From Micromonospora sp. WMMD1155 (lineage in GTDB: Bacteria > Actinomycetota > Actinomycetes > Mycobacteriales > Micromonosporaceae), in contig NZ_CP120742.1 in the NCBI RefSeq assembly GCF_029581275.1, forward strand, positions 2,206,501-2,270,500: a stretch of 64,000 nt of DNA, given 5' to 3'. Positions within the stretch are counted from its first letter, which is position 1. Every line of letters starts with the position of its first letter. Positions 16,927 through 24,014 of this stretch are shown here, piece by piece. The position numbers and the translations under genes are program-made. The notes below the pieces were generated by a model that saw only the letters and a program-made list of their open reading frames with translations, did no database searches and had not been told where the DNA came from.

Positions 16927-17429
16927 CACACGTCTCCGATCCGCTGAGCCGCCGCGGGCGGCCGTAGTGAACTGGGCGCGTCCAGGTTGGCGTCGTGGTC
17001 GACGCCCACCCCGAGCCGGTCGACCAACTCGCCGCCCAGCCAGGCGCTGATGCCGAGGATCGCCACAGCGACCACCTCGATGGCGATCAGCGCGCCGCCG
17101 GCAGCACGGGAGTCCGCGTTGAGGCGGACCGCCCACACGGCCGCGAAGAGCAGGATCACCGCGACGTTGGCGGCGGCGTGCAGCAGACCCACCCGCTTGG
17201 CGCGGGTGCCGGTCGGGATCGCCAACAGGTCGAACGAGCCGGCAGCCGCGGCGAGCAGGCCGCCGATCAGACCCACCGTGATGTTCCAGTACGCGACCTC
17301 GCCCAGGAAGTCGGGACCACCGACGGTGTCGACCACGTCGAACAGCACAGCCGTGACCAGCAGCGCGACCGGGAACATGACCAGCATCGGGTGGACTGGA
17401 TGGCCCAGCACCTTGAGTCGGCTCTCCAT
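16926..17429 (-). CDS. DUF2231 membrane protein
   Basis: 167 aa with four membrane helices (about 15-35, 47-70, 83-100, 108-130). The N-terminal MESRLKVLGHPVHPMLVMFP is the DUF2231 signature, with the conserved HPxHPxL motif that may bind a metal or haem. The function is unknown; members often sit near heat-shock or respiratory genes. ATG at 17429 follows GGGAG; the longer frame to 17471 adds an arginine-rich lead with no ribosome site. The stop overlaps the Hsp20 start. Confidence 0.88.
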   Translation of the reverse strand: MESRLKVLGHPVHPMLVMFPVALLVTAVLFDVVDTVGGPDFLGEVAYWNITVGLIGGLLAAAAGSFDLLAIPTGTRAKRVGLLHAAANVAVILLFAAVWAVRLNADSRAAGGALIAIEVVAVAILGISAWLGGELVDRLGVGVDHDANLDAPSSLRPPAAAQRIGDV

Positions 17430-17596
17430 CTCCCGGCCTCCACTGGTCGGCGTCCTGCGGAACGGTCTCATTGCGGGGGGCGCTCAGGTCAGGCCCTACC
17501 CCCGACAACCGGGCACAAACCTCGTGCTGGTCAGGGCGGCCTAGGCTGACGAACGGTGCTACCCGCCAACGGGTCAACGCCTGAGGGAGGAGCAAC

Positions 17597-18214
17597 GTGA
17601 CGGTGGAGATCACTTCCCACGAGGAGCTGCGCGCCCTGCTCGGTACGCCGAACGCACGGGCCGCCGACAAGGAACGCACCCGCCTGCACGAACGGGACCG
17701 CGAATGGCTCGCCGCCTCGCCGTTCTGCCTGGTGGCCACGGCCGGCGCGGACGGCAGCTGCGACGTCTCCCCCAAGGGCGACCCGGCGGGCTTCGCCCTG
17801 GTGCTGGACGACACGACGATCGCGCTACCCGAGCGGCCGGGCAACAAGCGGGCCGACGGTTACCACAACATCGTCGACAACCCGCACGTCGGGCTGCTCT
17901 TCGTCATCCCCGGGCGGACCGACACGCTGCGGATCAACGGGCGGGCCCGCCTGGTCAGCGACGCGCCGTGGTTCGACGACATGGTGGTCAAGGGGCACCG
18001 GCCGGTGCTCGCCGTGGTGGTGGAGATCGAGCAGATCTTCTACCACTGCGCGAAGGCGTTCCTGCGGTCCGCGTTGTGGAAGCCGGACACCTGGCAGCCC
18101 GACCTGCTGCCGTCCCGCGCACGCCTGATCAAGGAGGTGGAGGCGCCGTCGGAGAGCCTCGAAGACCTGGAACGCCACTACGGCCCCGACTACGCGCAGA
18201 CCATCTACGCCTGA
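17597..18214 (+). CDS. FMN-dependent pyridoxamine-5'-phosphate-oxidase-like flavoprotein (MSMEG_1061 type)
   Basis: 205 aa. The split-barrel core shows PFCLVATAGADGSCDVSPKGDPAG near residues 45-68, the FMN-phosphate binding segment, then LPERPGNKRADGYHNIVDNPHVG, a pattern of the MSMEG_1061 family. YHCAKAFLRSALWKPD completes the C-terminal part. Relatives are general F420- or FMN-dependent reductases or oxidases of unknown substrate. GTG at 17597 follows GGGAGGAGCAAC. The convergent monooxygenase gene ends one base after its stop. Confidence 0.88.
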   Translation: MTVEITSHEELRALLGTPNARAADKERTRLHERDREWLAASPFCLVATAGADGSCDVSPKGDPAGFALVLDDTTIALPERPGNKRADGYHNIVDNPHVGLLFVIPGRTDTLRINGRARLVSDAPWFDDMVVKGHRPVLAVVVEIEQIFYHCAKAFLRSALWKPDTWQPDLLPSRARLIKEVEAPSESLEDLERHYGPDYAQTIYA

Positions 18215-18215
18215 G

Positions 18216-18533
18216 TCACGGGCGCACACCCCCGTCCACGCCCAGGCCGCCCACCACTGTGGTCTCCTGACCCGTGAACTCACCGGTGAGCATCGGCATG
18301 GCGCGGCCGATGGCCGCCCTCGTCTCGGGAAGCCGCAGGGAGGCGGCGTGGTGCTCCTTGCTCTGCCACACCTCGCTGACCCAGATGGTGGCGTCGTCGG
18401 TCGCCGAGACACTCACCAGGTAGAGGTCACAGCCCGCTTCCCGAAGGCCGTCCGCGCCACTCATCAGGATGGCCACGACGTCATCACGGCGACCCGGCTT
18501 CGCCTTCATCGATGCGATGTACCCGTACGACAC
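18216..18533 (-). CDS. Antibiotic-biosynthesis-monooxygenase (ABM) domain protein
   Basis: 105 aa, one ferredoxin-like alpha+beta domain. The pattern KPGRRDDVVAILMSGADGL, CDLYLVSVSATDDATIWVSE and VWQSKEHHAASLRLPETRAA fits the ABM/YgiN-type quinol monooxygenase family, including the conserved W and His on the second half. Most members are dimers and many have no known substrate. ATG at 18533. The gene is divergent from the methyltransferase with 76 bp between starts. Confidence 0.85.
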   Translation of the reverse strand: MSYGYIASMKAKPGRRDDVVAILMSGADGLREAGCDLYLVSVSATDDATIWVSEVWQSKEHHAASLRLPETRAAIGRAMPMLTGEFTGQETTVVGGLGVDGGVRP

Positions 18534-18609
18534 GACAACTCCCCGTTCTCGGTGACTCTCGTGAGGTCACCGTAGAACGCAGAAGGTGCCGTGATCTAGC
18601 GTTGCCGCC

Positions 18610-19254
18610 GTGGACGGTGACGACTGGTTGGCAGACACCCGCACCTCGTACGACAGGGTCGCGGTCGACTACGCCCGTCTGGTGCACGACCTCCTGGCGC
18701 AGTCACCACACGAACGGGCGGCTCTGGCGTTGTTCGCCGAACTCGTCGGCGCGGCCGGAGGCGGGTCGGTCGCCGACGTGGGCTGCGGAACCGGGCGCAT
18801 CACCGCCCACCTGCGCACACTCGGCGTCGACGCCTTCGGGATCGACCTCTCACCCGGGATGATCGCGGTGGCCCGCCGGAATCATCCCGGCCTGAGGTTC
18901 GAGGTCGGCTCGATGACCGACCTCGACCTGCCCGACGGTTCGATCACCGGCCTGATCGCCTGGTACTCACTGATCCACATCCCGGACGACCAGCTCGGCG
19001 CGGTCTTCGCGCACTTCCGGCGGGTGGTGCGTCCCGGTGGTCCACTGCTGCTCGGCTTCCACGTGGGCGACGAGACGACGGTCAAGACGGAGGGCTACGG
19101 CGGCCACCCGATGAAGGTCGACGTGCATCGTCGCCAGCCCGCCCAGCTGGCAGGCCGGCTGCGGGCGAGCGGTTTCCGGGTCGAGTCGCAGACGACTCTC
19201 ACCTCGCCCGAGAGCAGACTCGGAGGGATCATCCTCGGGCGGCGCGAGACCTGA
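18610..19254 (+). CDS. Class I SAM-dependent methyltransferase
   Basis: 214 aa. Motif I VADVGCGTGRITAHL is near residues 56-70, the motif II acidic residue is in FGIDLSPGMIAVARR, and motif III is in GSMTDLDLPDGSITGLIAWYSLIHI. RRVVRPGGPLLLGFH is the motif V strand. The substrate is unknown. GTG at 18610 starts MDGDDWLADTRTSYDRVAVDY, a usual start for the UbiE-like group. The gene stands alone between a convergent gene pair. Confidence 0.9.
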   Translation: MDGDDWLADTRTSYDRVAVDYARLVHDLLAQSPHERAALALFAELVGAAGGGSVADVGCGTGRITAHLRTLGVDAFGIDLSPGMIAVARRNHPGLRFEVGSMTDLDLPDGSITGLIAWYSLIHIPDDQLGAVFAHFRRVVRPGGPLLLGFHVGDETTVKTEGYGGHPMKVDVHRRQPAQLAGRLRASGFRVESQTTLTSPESRLGGIILGRRET

Positions 19255-19280
19255 CCCGGGCACTTCCTCCGTCGGTCAGA

Positions 19281-19607
19281 TCAGGAACTGATGCCCATCA
19301 GGTCGGGAGCGTCGTCGTCCCCACCGGAGCTGACGTCGGTGCCGCGATCGTGGTAGCCACGCCAGTACGCCTGCTGCGGTGCCCGCGCCACCGATACCAC
19401 CACCACCCTGATGCCGCCGGCCAACTGTCGGCTGTTGACGATCAGGGCGGCCACCGAGGCGGCGGCGGCGATCGCACCGACGGCGAAGGCCCGACCGGAC
19501 ACCGCGCCGTCCCAGTCGATCGCGGCGACCAGCACGGTGGCCAGCCAGCAGAGTCCGGCAACGGCGATGACGATATTCGCGGCCTTTGACTGAATGCGAG
19601 TATCCAC
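19281..19607 (-). CDS. Small two-helix membrane protein, unknown function
   Basis: 108 aa. Two hydrophobic segments (about 9-30, NIVIAVAGLCWLATVLVAAI, and about 38-58, AFAVGAIAAAASVAALIV) are followed by a soluble C-terminal part ending in GGDDDAPDLMGISS. I do not recognise a family. GTG at 19607 was chosen because it lies just before the first helix with GGAG upstream; the open frame further upstream has shadow-like composition. It is convergent with the methyltransferase gene, 26 bp apart. Confidence 0.6.
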   Translation of the reverse strand: MDTRIQSKAANIVIAVAGLCWLATVLVAAIDWDGAVSGRAFAVGAIAAAASVAALIVNSRQLAGGIRVVVVSVARAPQQAYWRGYHDRGTDVSSGGDDDAPDLMGISS

Positions 19608-20009
19608 GAGGGGCTCCGATCTGTGCTGGGCGGCGTTACGAGGGGATCTGGGCCGGGTCACCTCTGATGTCGCCTGCGGCACATCCGAACGGGGCAGCAG
19701 TTGGTCAAGGCGGTCGTTGACAAGACGGCACGGTCGCGGCGGTCCGGACACCCGGCACCGTGGCGAGACCGCCACATGGGCGAGGACGGCGTGGGCGATG
19801 CCCTGCTCGAGCCACACAAAGCCTCCCCCCGGTAGGCGTCGTTCCGATCCGCATGCGGTTGTGGGCTGCCGCGCTGACCTGTCGGCGTTCGGCCGGAGGA
19901 AAGATCGGCAGATGGACATGATCTCGCACCGATCGGGCTGATGGGTGCCCGCCGTACAGGCAGACGCTTTCCTGTGCGGGTTGGTTGCGGCTGGTCCGTG
20001 GAAGACAGG
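19608..20009. other. About 400 bp without a convincing gene
   Basis: Short frames on both strands have no domain, no ribosome site and no codon pattern like the neighbours. The stretch has slightly lower GC near 19900-19990. I see no repeat or tRNA. It may hold the promoter of the small membrane gene at its left end. Confidence 0.5.
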
Positions 20010-20040
20010 GCCGGCCCCGCCCGGGACGGGCGGAGCCGGC
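20010..20040 (-). terminator. Hairpin after the GDSL hydrolase gene
   Basis: GCCGGC, one mismatched base and CCGCCC (20010-20022) pair with GGGCGG, a base and GCCGGC (20028-20040), a 13-position stem with one mismatch. It lies 53 bp past the stop of the minus-strand hydrolase gene. Confidence 0.55.
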
Positions 20041-20092
20041 AGGAGGAAGTCACCTGTTGACGCGTCGGATCACTCCGACGCCGGGACGCACC

Positions 20093-20938
20093 TCACGGAT
20101 TGAGGTTCATCGTCGCGCAGGGGACCCAGTGCCCGACCGAATAACCCGGTCGGCGGCCGACCAGTCCGCACGGCAGCGGTGCCGGCGGAACACCCAGCTT
20201 GGGCGCGATGGTGTTGTACGCCAACCGACCCATCACGTCGTAACCGCCGGGTGTCGGGTGCACCCCGCACTGATCGAGGTAACCCTCCGGGATGGACTGA
20301 TAGTCGATCCAGGTCGGTACGCGATCGCCGTACTCGTCGATGACCAGCATGCTGCGATAGATCGCGTCGTTGACCTTGGCCTCGCTGCCGGGAAGCCAGC
20401 TCGGGCTCGGGCCCGGCGGTGTCGTGCAGCCATTGGTGCCGTGCCCGGAGCTGTACGGCACCCAGGACGGATACATGATCACGTCCGGGTCCAGATCCAA
20501 CGCCGTGTCGAAGAGTGCCCGGTAGGTGCCCTCGAAGGCGCTGATCTGCGCGGCCGTGGCGGTCGACAGGTTGTTGTTGGTCCCGCAGTTCAAGAGGATC
20601 AGGTCGGGTTGGTGGGTGGTCACCAGCCCCGCCATCCGCGATGACCAGTAGTTGCAGGTCACCCCGCCGACGGCCGCGACGACGAACTCGTGGGGCACGC
20701 AGCTCTGGTCGAGCAGGCGCCCCAGCTCGGCGCGGTAGCTTTCGCTCACCGACCCGGTCATCGTGGCGCCCGCGGTGATGGAGTCCCCGACGGTCAGGAT
20801 CTTCATCGTGGGTCGCCCCGGTGTGGGGCAGGCGGCGGCGGCCTGGGCGGCGACAGGCGCCCGGTCAGGGATGGACAGGCCGATCGCCACGAGAGCGACG
20901 AGAACGGCACCCGACAGCACGGGACGCAGCTTCGTCAT
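20093..20938 (-). CDS. Secreted SGNH/GDSL hydrolase
   Basis: 281 aa. The signal peptide spans about residues 1-34 (hydrophobic SGAVLVALVAIGLSI, then Ala-rich cleavage region). Block I LTVGDSITAGATMTG holds the nucleophile serine, the Gly block lies in AAVGGVTCNYW, the Asn of block III in LLNCGTNNNLS, and the catalytic His in QCGVHPTPGGYDVMG. Six or so cysteines suggest disulfides, as expected outside the cell. Likely substrates are esters of polysaccharides or lipids. ATG at 20938 begins a typical MTKLRP lead. A hairpin terminator is found 53 bp beyond its stop. Confidence 0.92.
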   Translation of the reverse strand: MTKLRPVLSGAVLVALVAIGLSIPDRAPVAAQAAAACPTPGRPTMKILTVGDSITAGATMTGSVSESYRAELGRLLDQSCVPHEFVVAAVGGVTCNYWSSRMAGLVTTHQPDLILLNCGTNNNLSTATAAQISAFEGTYRALFDTALDLDPDVIMYPSWVPYSSGHGTNGCTTPPGPSPSWLPGSEAKVNDAIYRSMLVIDEYGDRVPTWIDYQSIPEGYLDQCGVHPTPGGYDVMGRLAYNTIAPKLGVPPAPLPCGLVGRRPGYSVGHWVPCATMNLNP

Positions 20939-21108
20939 CAGCCCTCCACCGCCACCGAGACGGCACCTTGCTCGTCCTGGATCGCGGCGGCGCCGGTTGG
21001 TGTGGCTACACGCGAGCGCAGGGAAGCCCCGGAACGACCGTGCAGCGGATGGCGGGCCTCGCCCGGCGGGCGGGCGTGCGCAAGGAGCAGGGGAGGAAGA
21101 CCATACCT

Positions 21109-21360
21109 GGCACTACCGTTGCCATTCATGGCACTGACGGTATCGCGCTCGGCGCCCAGTGCCAAGGATGGCAACGGTAGTTACTTTCCGCTCATGGTGA
21201 CGATCCCGGCAAGTCTCGCAGCCTGGGGTCATTCCACCCGGGTCGACGGTCGATAGGCCCTCTGGGCGGGATAAAGCGAAGCCATATCTGGCACTGAGTG
21301 CGAGTCTGGCAACGGAGTACCACGAACGGCACTTACGATCAGCCGGTGCCACTCAGTGCC
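21109..21360. promoter_or_regulatory. Cluster of six GGCACT/AGTGCC motifs before the HTH gene
   Basis: GGCACT occurs at 21109, 21130, 21290 and 21328, and its complement AGTGCC at 21158 and 21355. All lie in the 407 bp between the GDSL gene and the HTH regulator, and the last overlaps the regulator's first codons. Clustered oriented hexamers of this kind suggest binding sites for the downstream regulator. The stretch has no credible gene otherwise. Confidence 0.5.
21112..21181. repeat. Inverted repeat with 14-bp perfect arms
   Basis: ACTACCGTTGCCAT (21112-21125) is exactly complementary to ATGGCAACGGTAGT (21168-21181), with 42 bp between. The arms overlap the GGCACT motif cluster, and a partial copy (TGGCAACGG) returns at 21307-21315. 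Confidence 0.7.
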
Positions 21361-21741
21361 AGCCAAGACCCCCGAGTCATCGCGTTCGCGCGATTCATCA
21401 AACGCGCTCTCGACGAGGCCGTCCGAGAGCGCGCCATGTCCATCGAGGACGTCGAGCAACGCACCGGCATAGGTCGCTCCACGATCTACCGGTGGCGCCG
21501 CGCCGAGATAGCCAATCCGCAGCGCACCCAGGTCCAACAGTTCTGCGACGGTCTCGACATCCCGCGTGCGGTCGCCGCACAGATTCTGGGCTGGGACGGC
21601 GCGCCACCCTCACCCGACCCGGACCCGAACACGGACCCCGATCTGAGGGCGGTCGCGCGCATCCTGATGGACCCCGGCGTCGCCGAGGAGGAGAAGACGA
21701 TCATTCGCGCGACCCTGCAACACCTGGCCCGCCGGAGGTAG
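21346..21741 (+). CDS. Helix-turn-helix regulator
   Basis: 131 aa. A Cro/XRE-like HTH covers about residues 10-70: FARFIKRALDEAVRERAMSIEDVEQRTGIGRSTIYRWRR contains the turn and the recognition helix. The C-terminal part (about 80-131) is acidic and Pro-rich, then helical (DLRAVARILMDPGVAEEEK). Many actinomycete mobile or type-VII-related modules carry such a regulator. GTG at 21346 is preferred; GTG at 21298 in the same frame is possible. The surrounding GGCACT cluster may be its operator array. The membrane-protein gene follows 120 bp later on the same strand. Confidence 0.75.
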   Translation: MPLSASQDPRVIAFARFIKRALDEAVRERAMSIEDVEQRTGIGRSTIYRWRRAEIANPQRTQVQQFCDGLDIPRAVAAQILGWDGAPPSPDPDPNTDPDLRAVARILMDPGVAEEEKTIIRATLQHLARRR

Positions 21742-21861
21742 CCCCGCCAGACCGACGGAAGGCCCCAGGTCGCGTCACGTGGCGGCCTGAGCCGGCCGCC
21801 CGCCCCGGTCCTCTCTCGCCGTCATTGTCGATCAGCTGAGACTACGGAGGGCATCGATATC

Positions 21862-22260
21862 GTGACCGTCATTGGTATCTTCGCCGACATGAGTCGCAGG
21901 GTGCGCAGTGGCGGTCGGTTGAAGCGGCGGCCGGTGTCCGAGGCGGAACGCGCGAAGGCGGTGGAGGGGTACGGCGAAGCGGTCGGTCGCCTGCAACATT
22001 CGGCCTTCCGAAACCTGCGTACCTCGATCGCGAACGTCGCGATCTTCTTCGGAGTGGTGTCGGGCTGGATGATCGTGACCGGCGACGCCGAACCTGCTGC
22101 GTTCGTGCCCATGTCGGTGTCCATCCTCGGCGGCGTACTCGGGGCGGCCACCTACGTCGTGAAGCGGCAGCCTCTCGCTCGGCATCTACTCGTCGGCGCA
22201 GTCGTGCTTGCTCTGGCGGGCTTGGCCGGCACCGTCATCGCGTCCCAGGTGTCGCCGTGA
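21862..22260 (+). CDS. Small membrane protein of the WXG module
   Basis: 132 aa. A basic N-terminal third (SRRVRSGGRLKRRPVSEAERA) is followed by three hydrophobic segments (about 55-73, 80-95, 108-125). I do not recognise a family. GTG at 21862 follows GGAGGG with a 10-nt gap; ATG at 21889 is an alternative. Its stop overlaps the GTG start of the next gene (GTGA at 22257-22260), which ties the two together in one transcript and suggests a joint role at the membrane. Confidence 0.65.
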   Translation: MTVIGIFADMSRRVRSGGRLKRRPVSEAERAKAVEGYGEAVGRLQHSAFRNLRTSIANVAIFFGVVSGWMIVTGDAEPAAFVPMSVSILGGVLGAATYVVKRQPLARHLLVGAVVLALAGLAGTVIASQVSP

Positions 22261-23351
22261 CGCTCGTCGTGGAGCCCACCGCCCTGGCCGACTTCGTGCG
22301 GCAGGTCAGCCGGGCGGCCGGAGACGTCGGTGAGATTCGTGGGTACTTCCGCCGGTACGCCGAGGCCGGCACCGGCGGCGAGGTCTACAACGTCGCCAAG
22401 GCGGGCCACGAACACGCCGTGAACGTCATCGATGCCGCGCTCAAACGCCTGGCCGGTCAACTGGAAGCCTCGGCCCCGGAACTGTTCGCCGCTGCCCACT
22501 ACTACCGCACCACCGACCTGAACGCTGCCACATCCCTCGACCGCGCTCTCCCCGCTGCGCCTGACCGGTGTATCACCCGACTGGAACTGGAGATCGCCGA
22601 GAATCCCTGCACCCCAGCGGACTTCGTCGACGCCCGCGACACCACCTGGCACCTGAAGCCGCCCGGCGAGCCGGGCAACCCAGCGAACGCGCTGGCGTTC
22701 ATGGACTTCCTGAGCCCTTCGGCGTGGGCCAACACGGCCTTCGACACGGTGTTCGGCTTCGACCCGATCGGCGAGATCCAGAACCGTGTCTTCGGCGACT
22801 GGGAAGCCCTCGCGGTCATGGCACCCGTCGTCGGCAACATGGCCCGCGCGCTACACGACATGGCATACAACCTTCAGTCCGGGGCCACCACCCTCCACGG
22901 CCAGTGGCAGGGCACGGCGGGTGAATCCGCGTTCCGCTACTTCACCACCACCGCCAACAGCGTCTCCGACCTGCGCGGCCCCCTGGACGCCATCGGCAAC
23001 GGATACACAGAGATGGCAGACGCCGTGTGGGCCACCGGGGAAGCCCTGGGCGGCACCGTCAAAGCCCTACTGGATGCCGCCATCATCGCCGGCATCAGCA
23101 TCGCTGCCGGAACCGCCACCTCCTACACCGGCGCGGGTGCCCTCGCCGGTTACGGGCTGGCCGCCCTGGAGGTGGCCAACATGCTCCGACTCTGGGGCAC
23201 CGCCACCAATCTGTGCCAGAACCTCTCCGCGGTCGTCAACACCTTCCGGGCCATGCTCGTCCGCGAACTCAGCAACCTCGACTCCGTCGCACTACCGTCG
23301 CTACCGAACGGCCCGCGCTACGACCACCCTCTCGTCGGCCTGCCCGGCTAG
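22257..23351 (+). CDS. Large WXG-type helical protein, ESX/type VII-like substrate or scaffold
   Basis: 364 aa. The N-terminal half (about 1-95) is a helical bundle. About residue 215 carries LHGQWQGTAGESAF, a Trp-x-Gly turn between two helices as in WXG100 proteins, followed by the FRYFTTTANSVSDL helix. A glycine- and alanine-rich hydrophobic helix pair (about 265-300, AIIAGISIAAGTATSYTGAGALAGYG) follows. The layout resembles the N-terminal targeting regions of actinobacterial polymorphic toxins, but no C-terminal toxin domain is seen. The function is therefore unknown. It is coupled to the membrane gene before it and followed 2 bp later by a small gene. Confidence 0.65.
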   Translation: MTLVVEPTALADFVRQVSRAAGDVGEIRGYFRRYAEAGTGGEVYNVAKAGHEHAVNVIDAALKRLAGQLEASAPELFAAAHYYRTTDLNAATSLDRALPAAPDRCITRLELEIAENPCTPADFVDARDTTWHLKPPGEPGNPANALAFMDFLSPSAWANTAFDTVFGFDPIGEIQNRVFGDWEALAVMAPVVGNMARALHDMAYNLQSGATTLHGQWQGTAGESAFRYFTTTANSVSDLRGPLDAIGNGYTEMADAVWATGEALGGTVKALLDAAIIAGISIAAGTATSYTGAGALAGYGLAALEVANMLRLWGTATNLCQNLSAVVNTFRAMLVRELSNLDSVALPSLPNGPRYDHPLVGLPG

Positions 23352-23353
23352 CC

Positions 23354-23641
23354 ATGAGCGACCTGGACGACATCGCCGCCGGCGACCCCCGGCGGAGCCG
23401 GGCCCTCCGCGACGCCCTGACCCGCCTTGCCGACGGGCCCAACGAACTACTGCGGGAGATGGCCACAGCCGTCCTCAACGCGGAGATCAGCCTTCGTGAC
23501 GCCGTCGCGACCGATACCTATGCCGCTGAACTGACCAGGCCGTTCCAGGAATTCTGGGTGCGATACGAACAGCTGACACCCGAGGAACGCGAACAACTGG
23601 CAGCCCATGGCTCGGCCGATCTCGGCAAGGCGCGTCAGTAG
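23354..23641 (+). CDS. Small acidic helical protein of the WXG module
   Basis: 95 aa, predicted all helix, no membrane segment. Its first half (SDLDDIAAGDPRRSRALRDALTRLADGPNELLREM) and the following AVLNAEISLRDAVATDTYAAEL look like an amphipathic helical partner. No family recognised. ATG at 23354 begins two bases after the stop of the WXG-type gene, so it is very likely co-expressed and may bind that protein, for example as a chaperone or immunity-like partner (inference). Confidence 0.6.
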   Translation: MSDLDDIAAGDPRRSRALRDALTRLADGPNELLREMATAVLNAEISLRDAVATDTYAAELTRPFQEFWVRYEQLTPEEREQLAAHGSADLGKARQ

Positions 23642-23743
23642 CGGCCGGACCTACGCGACGTGCCACCCCCGTCGACGCACGGCTGGACAAGGCGCTGTGG
23701 GTTTGGCGAGTAGGTTGGCCGCTCGCCCTGGCGAAGGCAGTCG

Positions 23744-23790
23744 AAAGGCCCAGGTCATGATCGGCGATCTCGCCGATGACCTGGGCCTTT
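23744..23790 (-). terminator. Terminator of the tRNA-Thr gene
   Basis: AAAGGCCCAGGTCAT (23744-23758) pairs perfectly with ATGACCTGGGCCTTT (23776-23790). The spacer itself folds (CGGCGA against TCGCCG), giving a long stem that ends in a short U-run on the minus strand. It begins three bases after the tRNA CCA end. Confidence 0.85.
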
Positions 23791-23793
23791 CCG

Positions 23794-23870
23794 TGGAGCC
23801 GCCTGACGGAATCGAACCGTCGACCTACGCATTACGAGTGCGTCGCTCTAGCCGACTGAGCTAAGGCGGC
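23794..23870 (-). tRNA. tRNA-Thr (anticodon CGT)
   Basis: Reading the minus strand, the acceptor stem GCCGCCT pairs with AGGCGGC. The D-arm is GCTC/GAGC, and the anticodon stem is ACGCA/TGCGT around the loop CTCGTAA, giving anticodon CGT for ACG codons. The T-arm is GACGG/CCGTC around TTCGATT. The CCA end is encoded (23794-23796). A strong terminator follows at once. Confidence 0.97.
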
Positions 23871-24014
23871 AACGATCAGCAAGTGTACGGCACCCCGACG
23901 CCGCCAACCGAACGGGATACCCCCATCTCGTCCGCGCGTACCAACCGGACATCAACCGCCATCTGGACGCTTACCGGACAGCAGATGATCGCGACCGGGA
24001 CTACGCTGCGGCGG

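Noticed and set aside
20939..23793. Integrated element with the tRNA-Thr as attachment site
   Set aside because: No integrase and no second copy of the tRNA 3' end was found in the region; the lower coding density alone is not enough.
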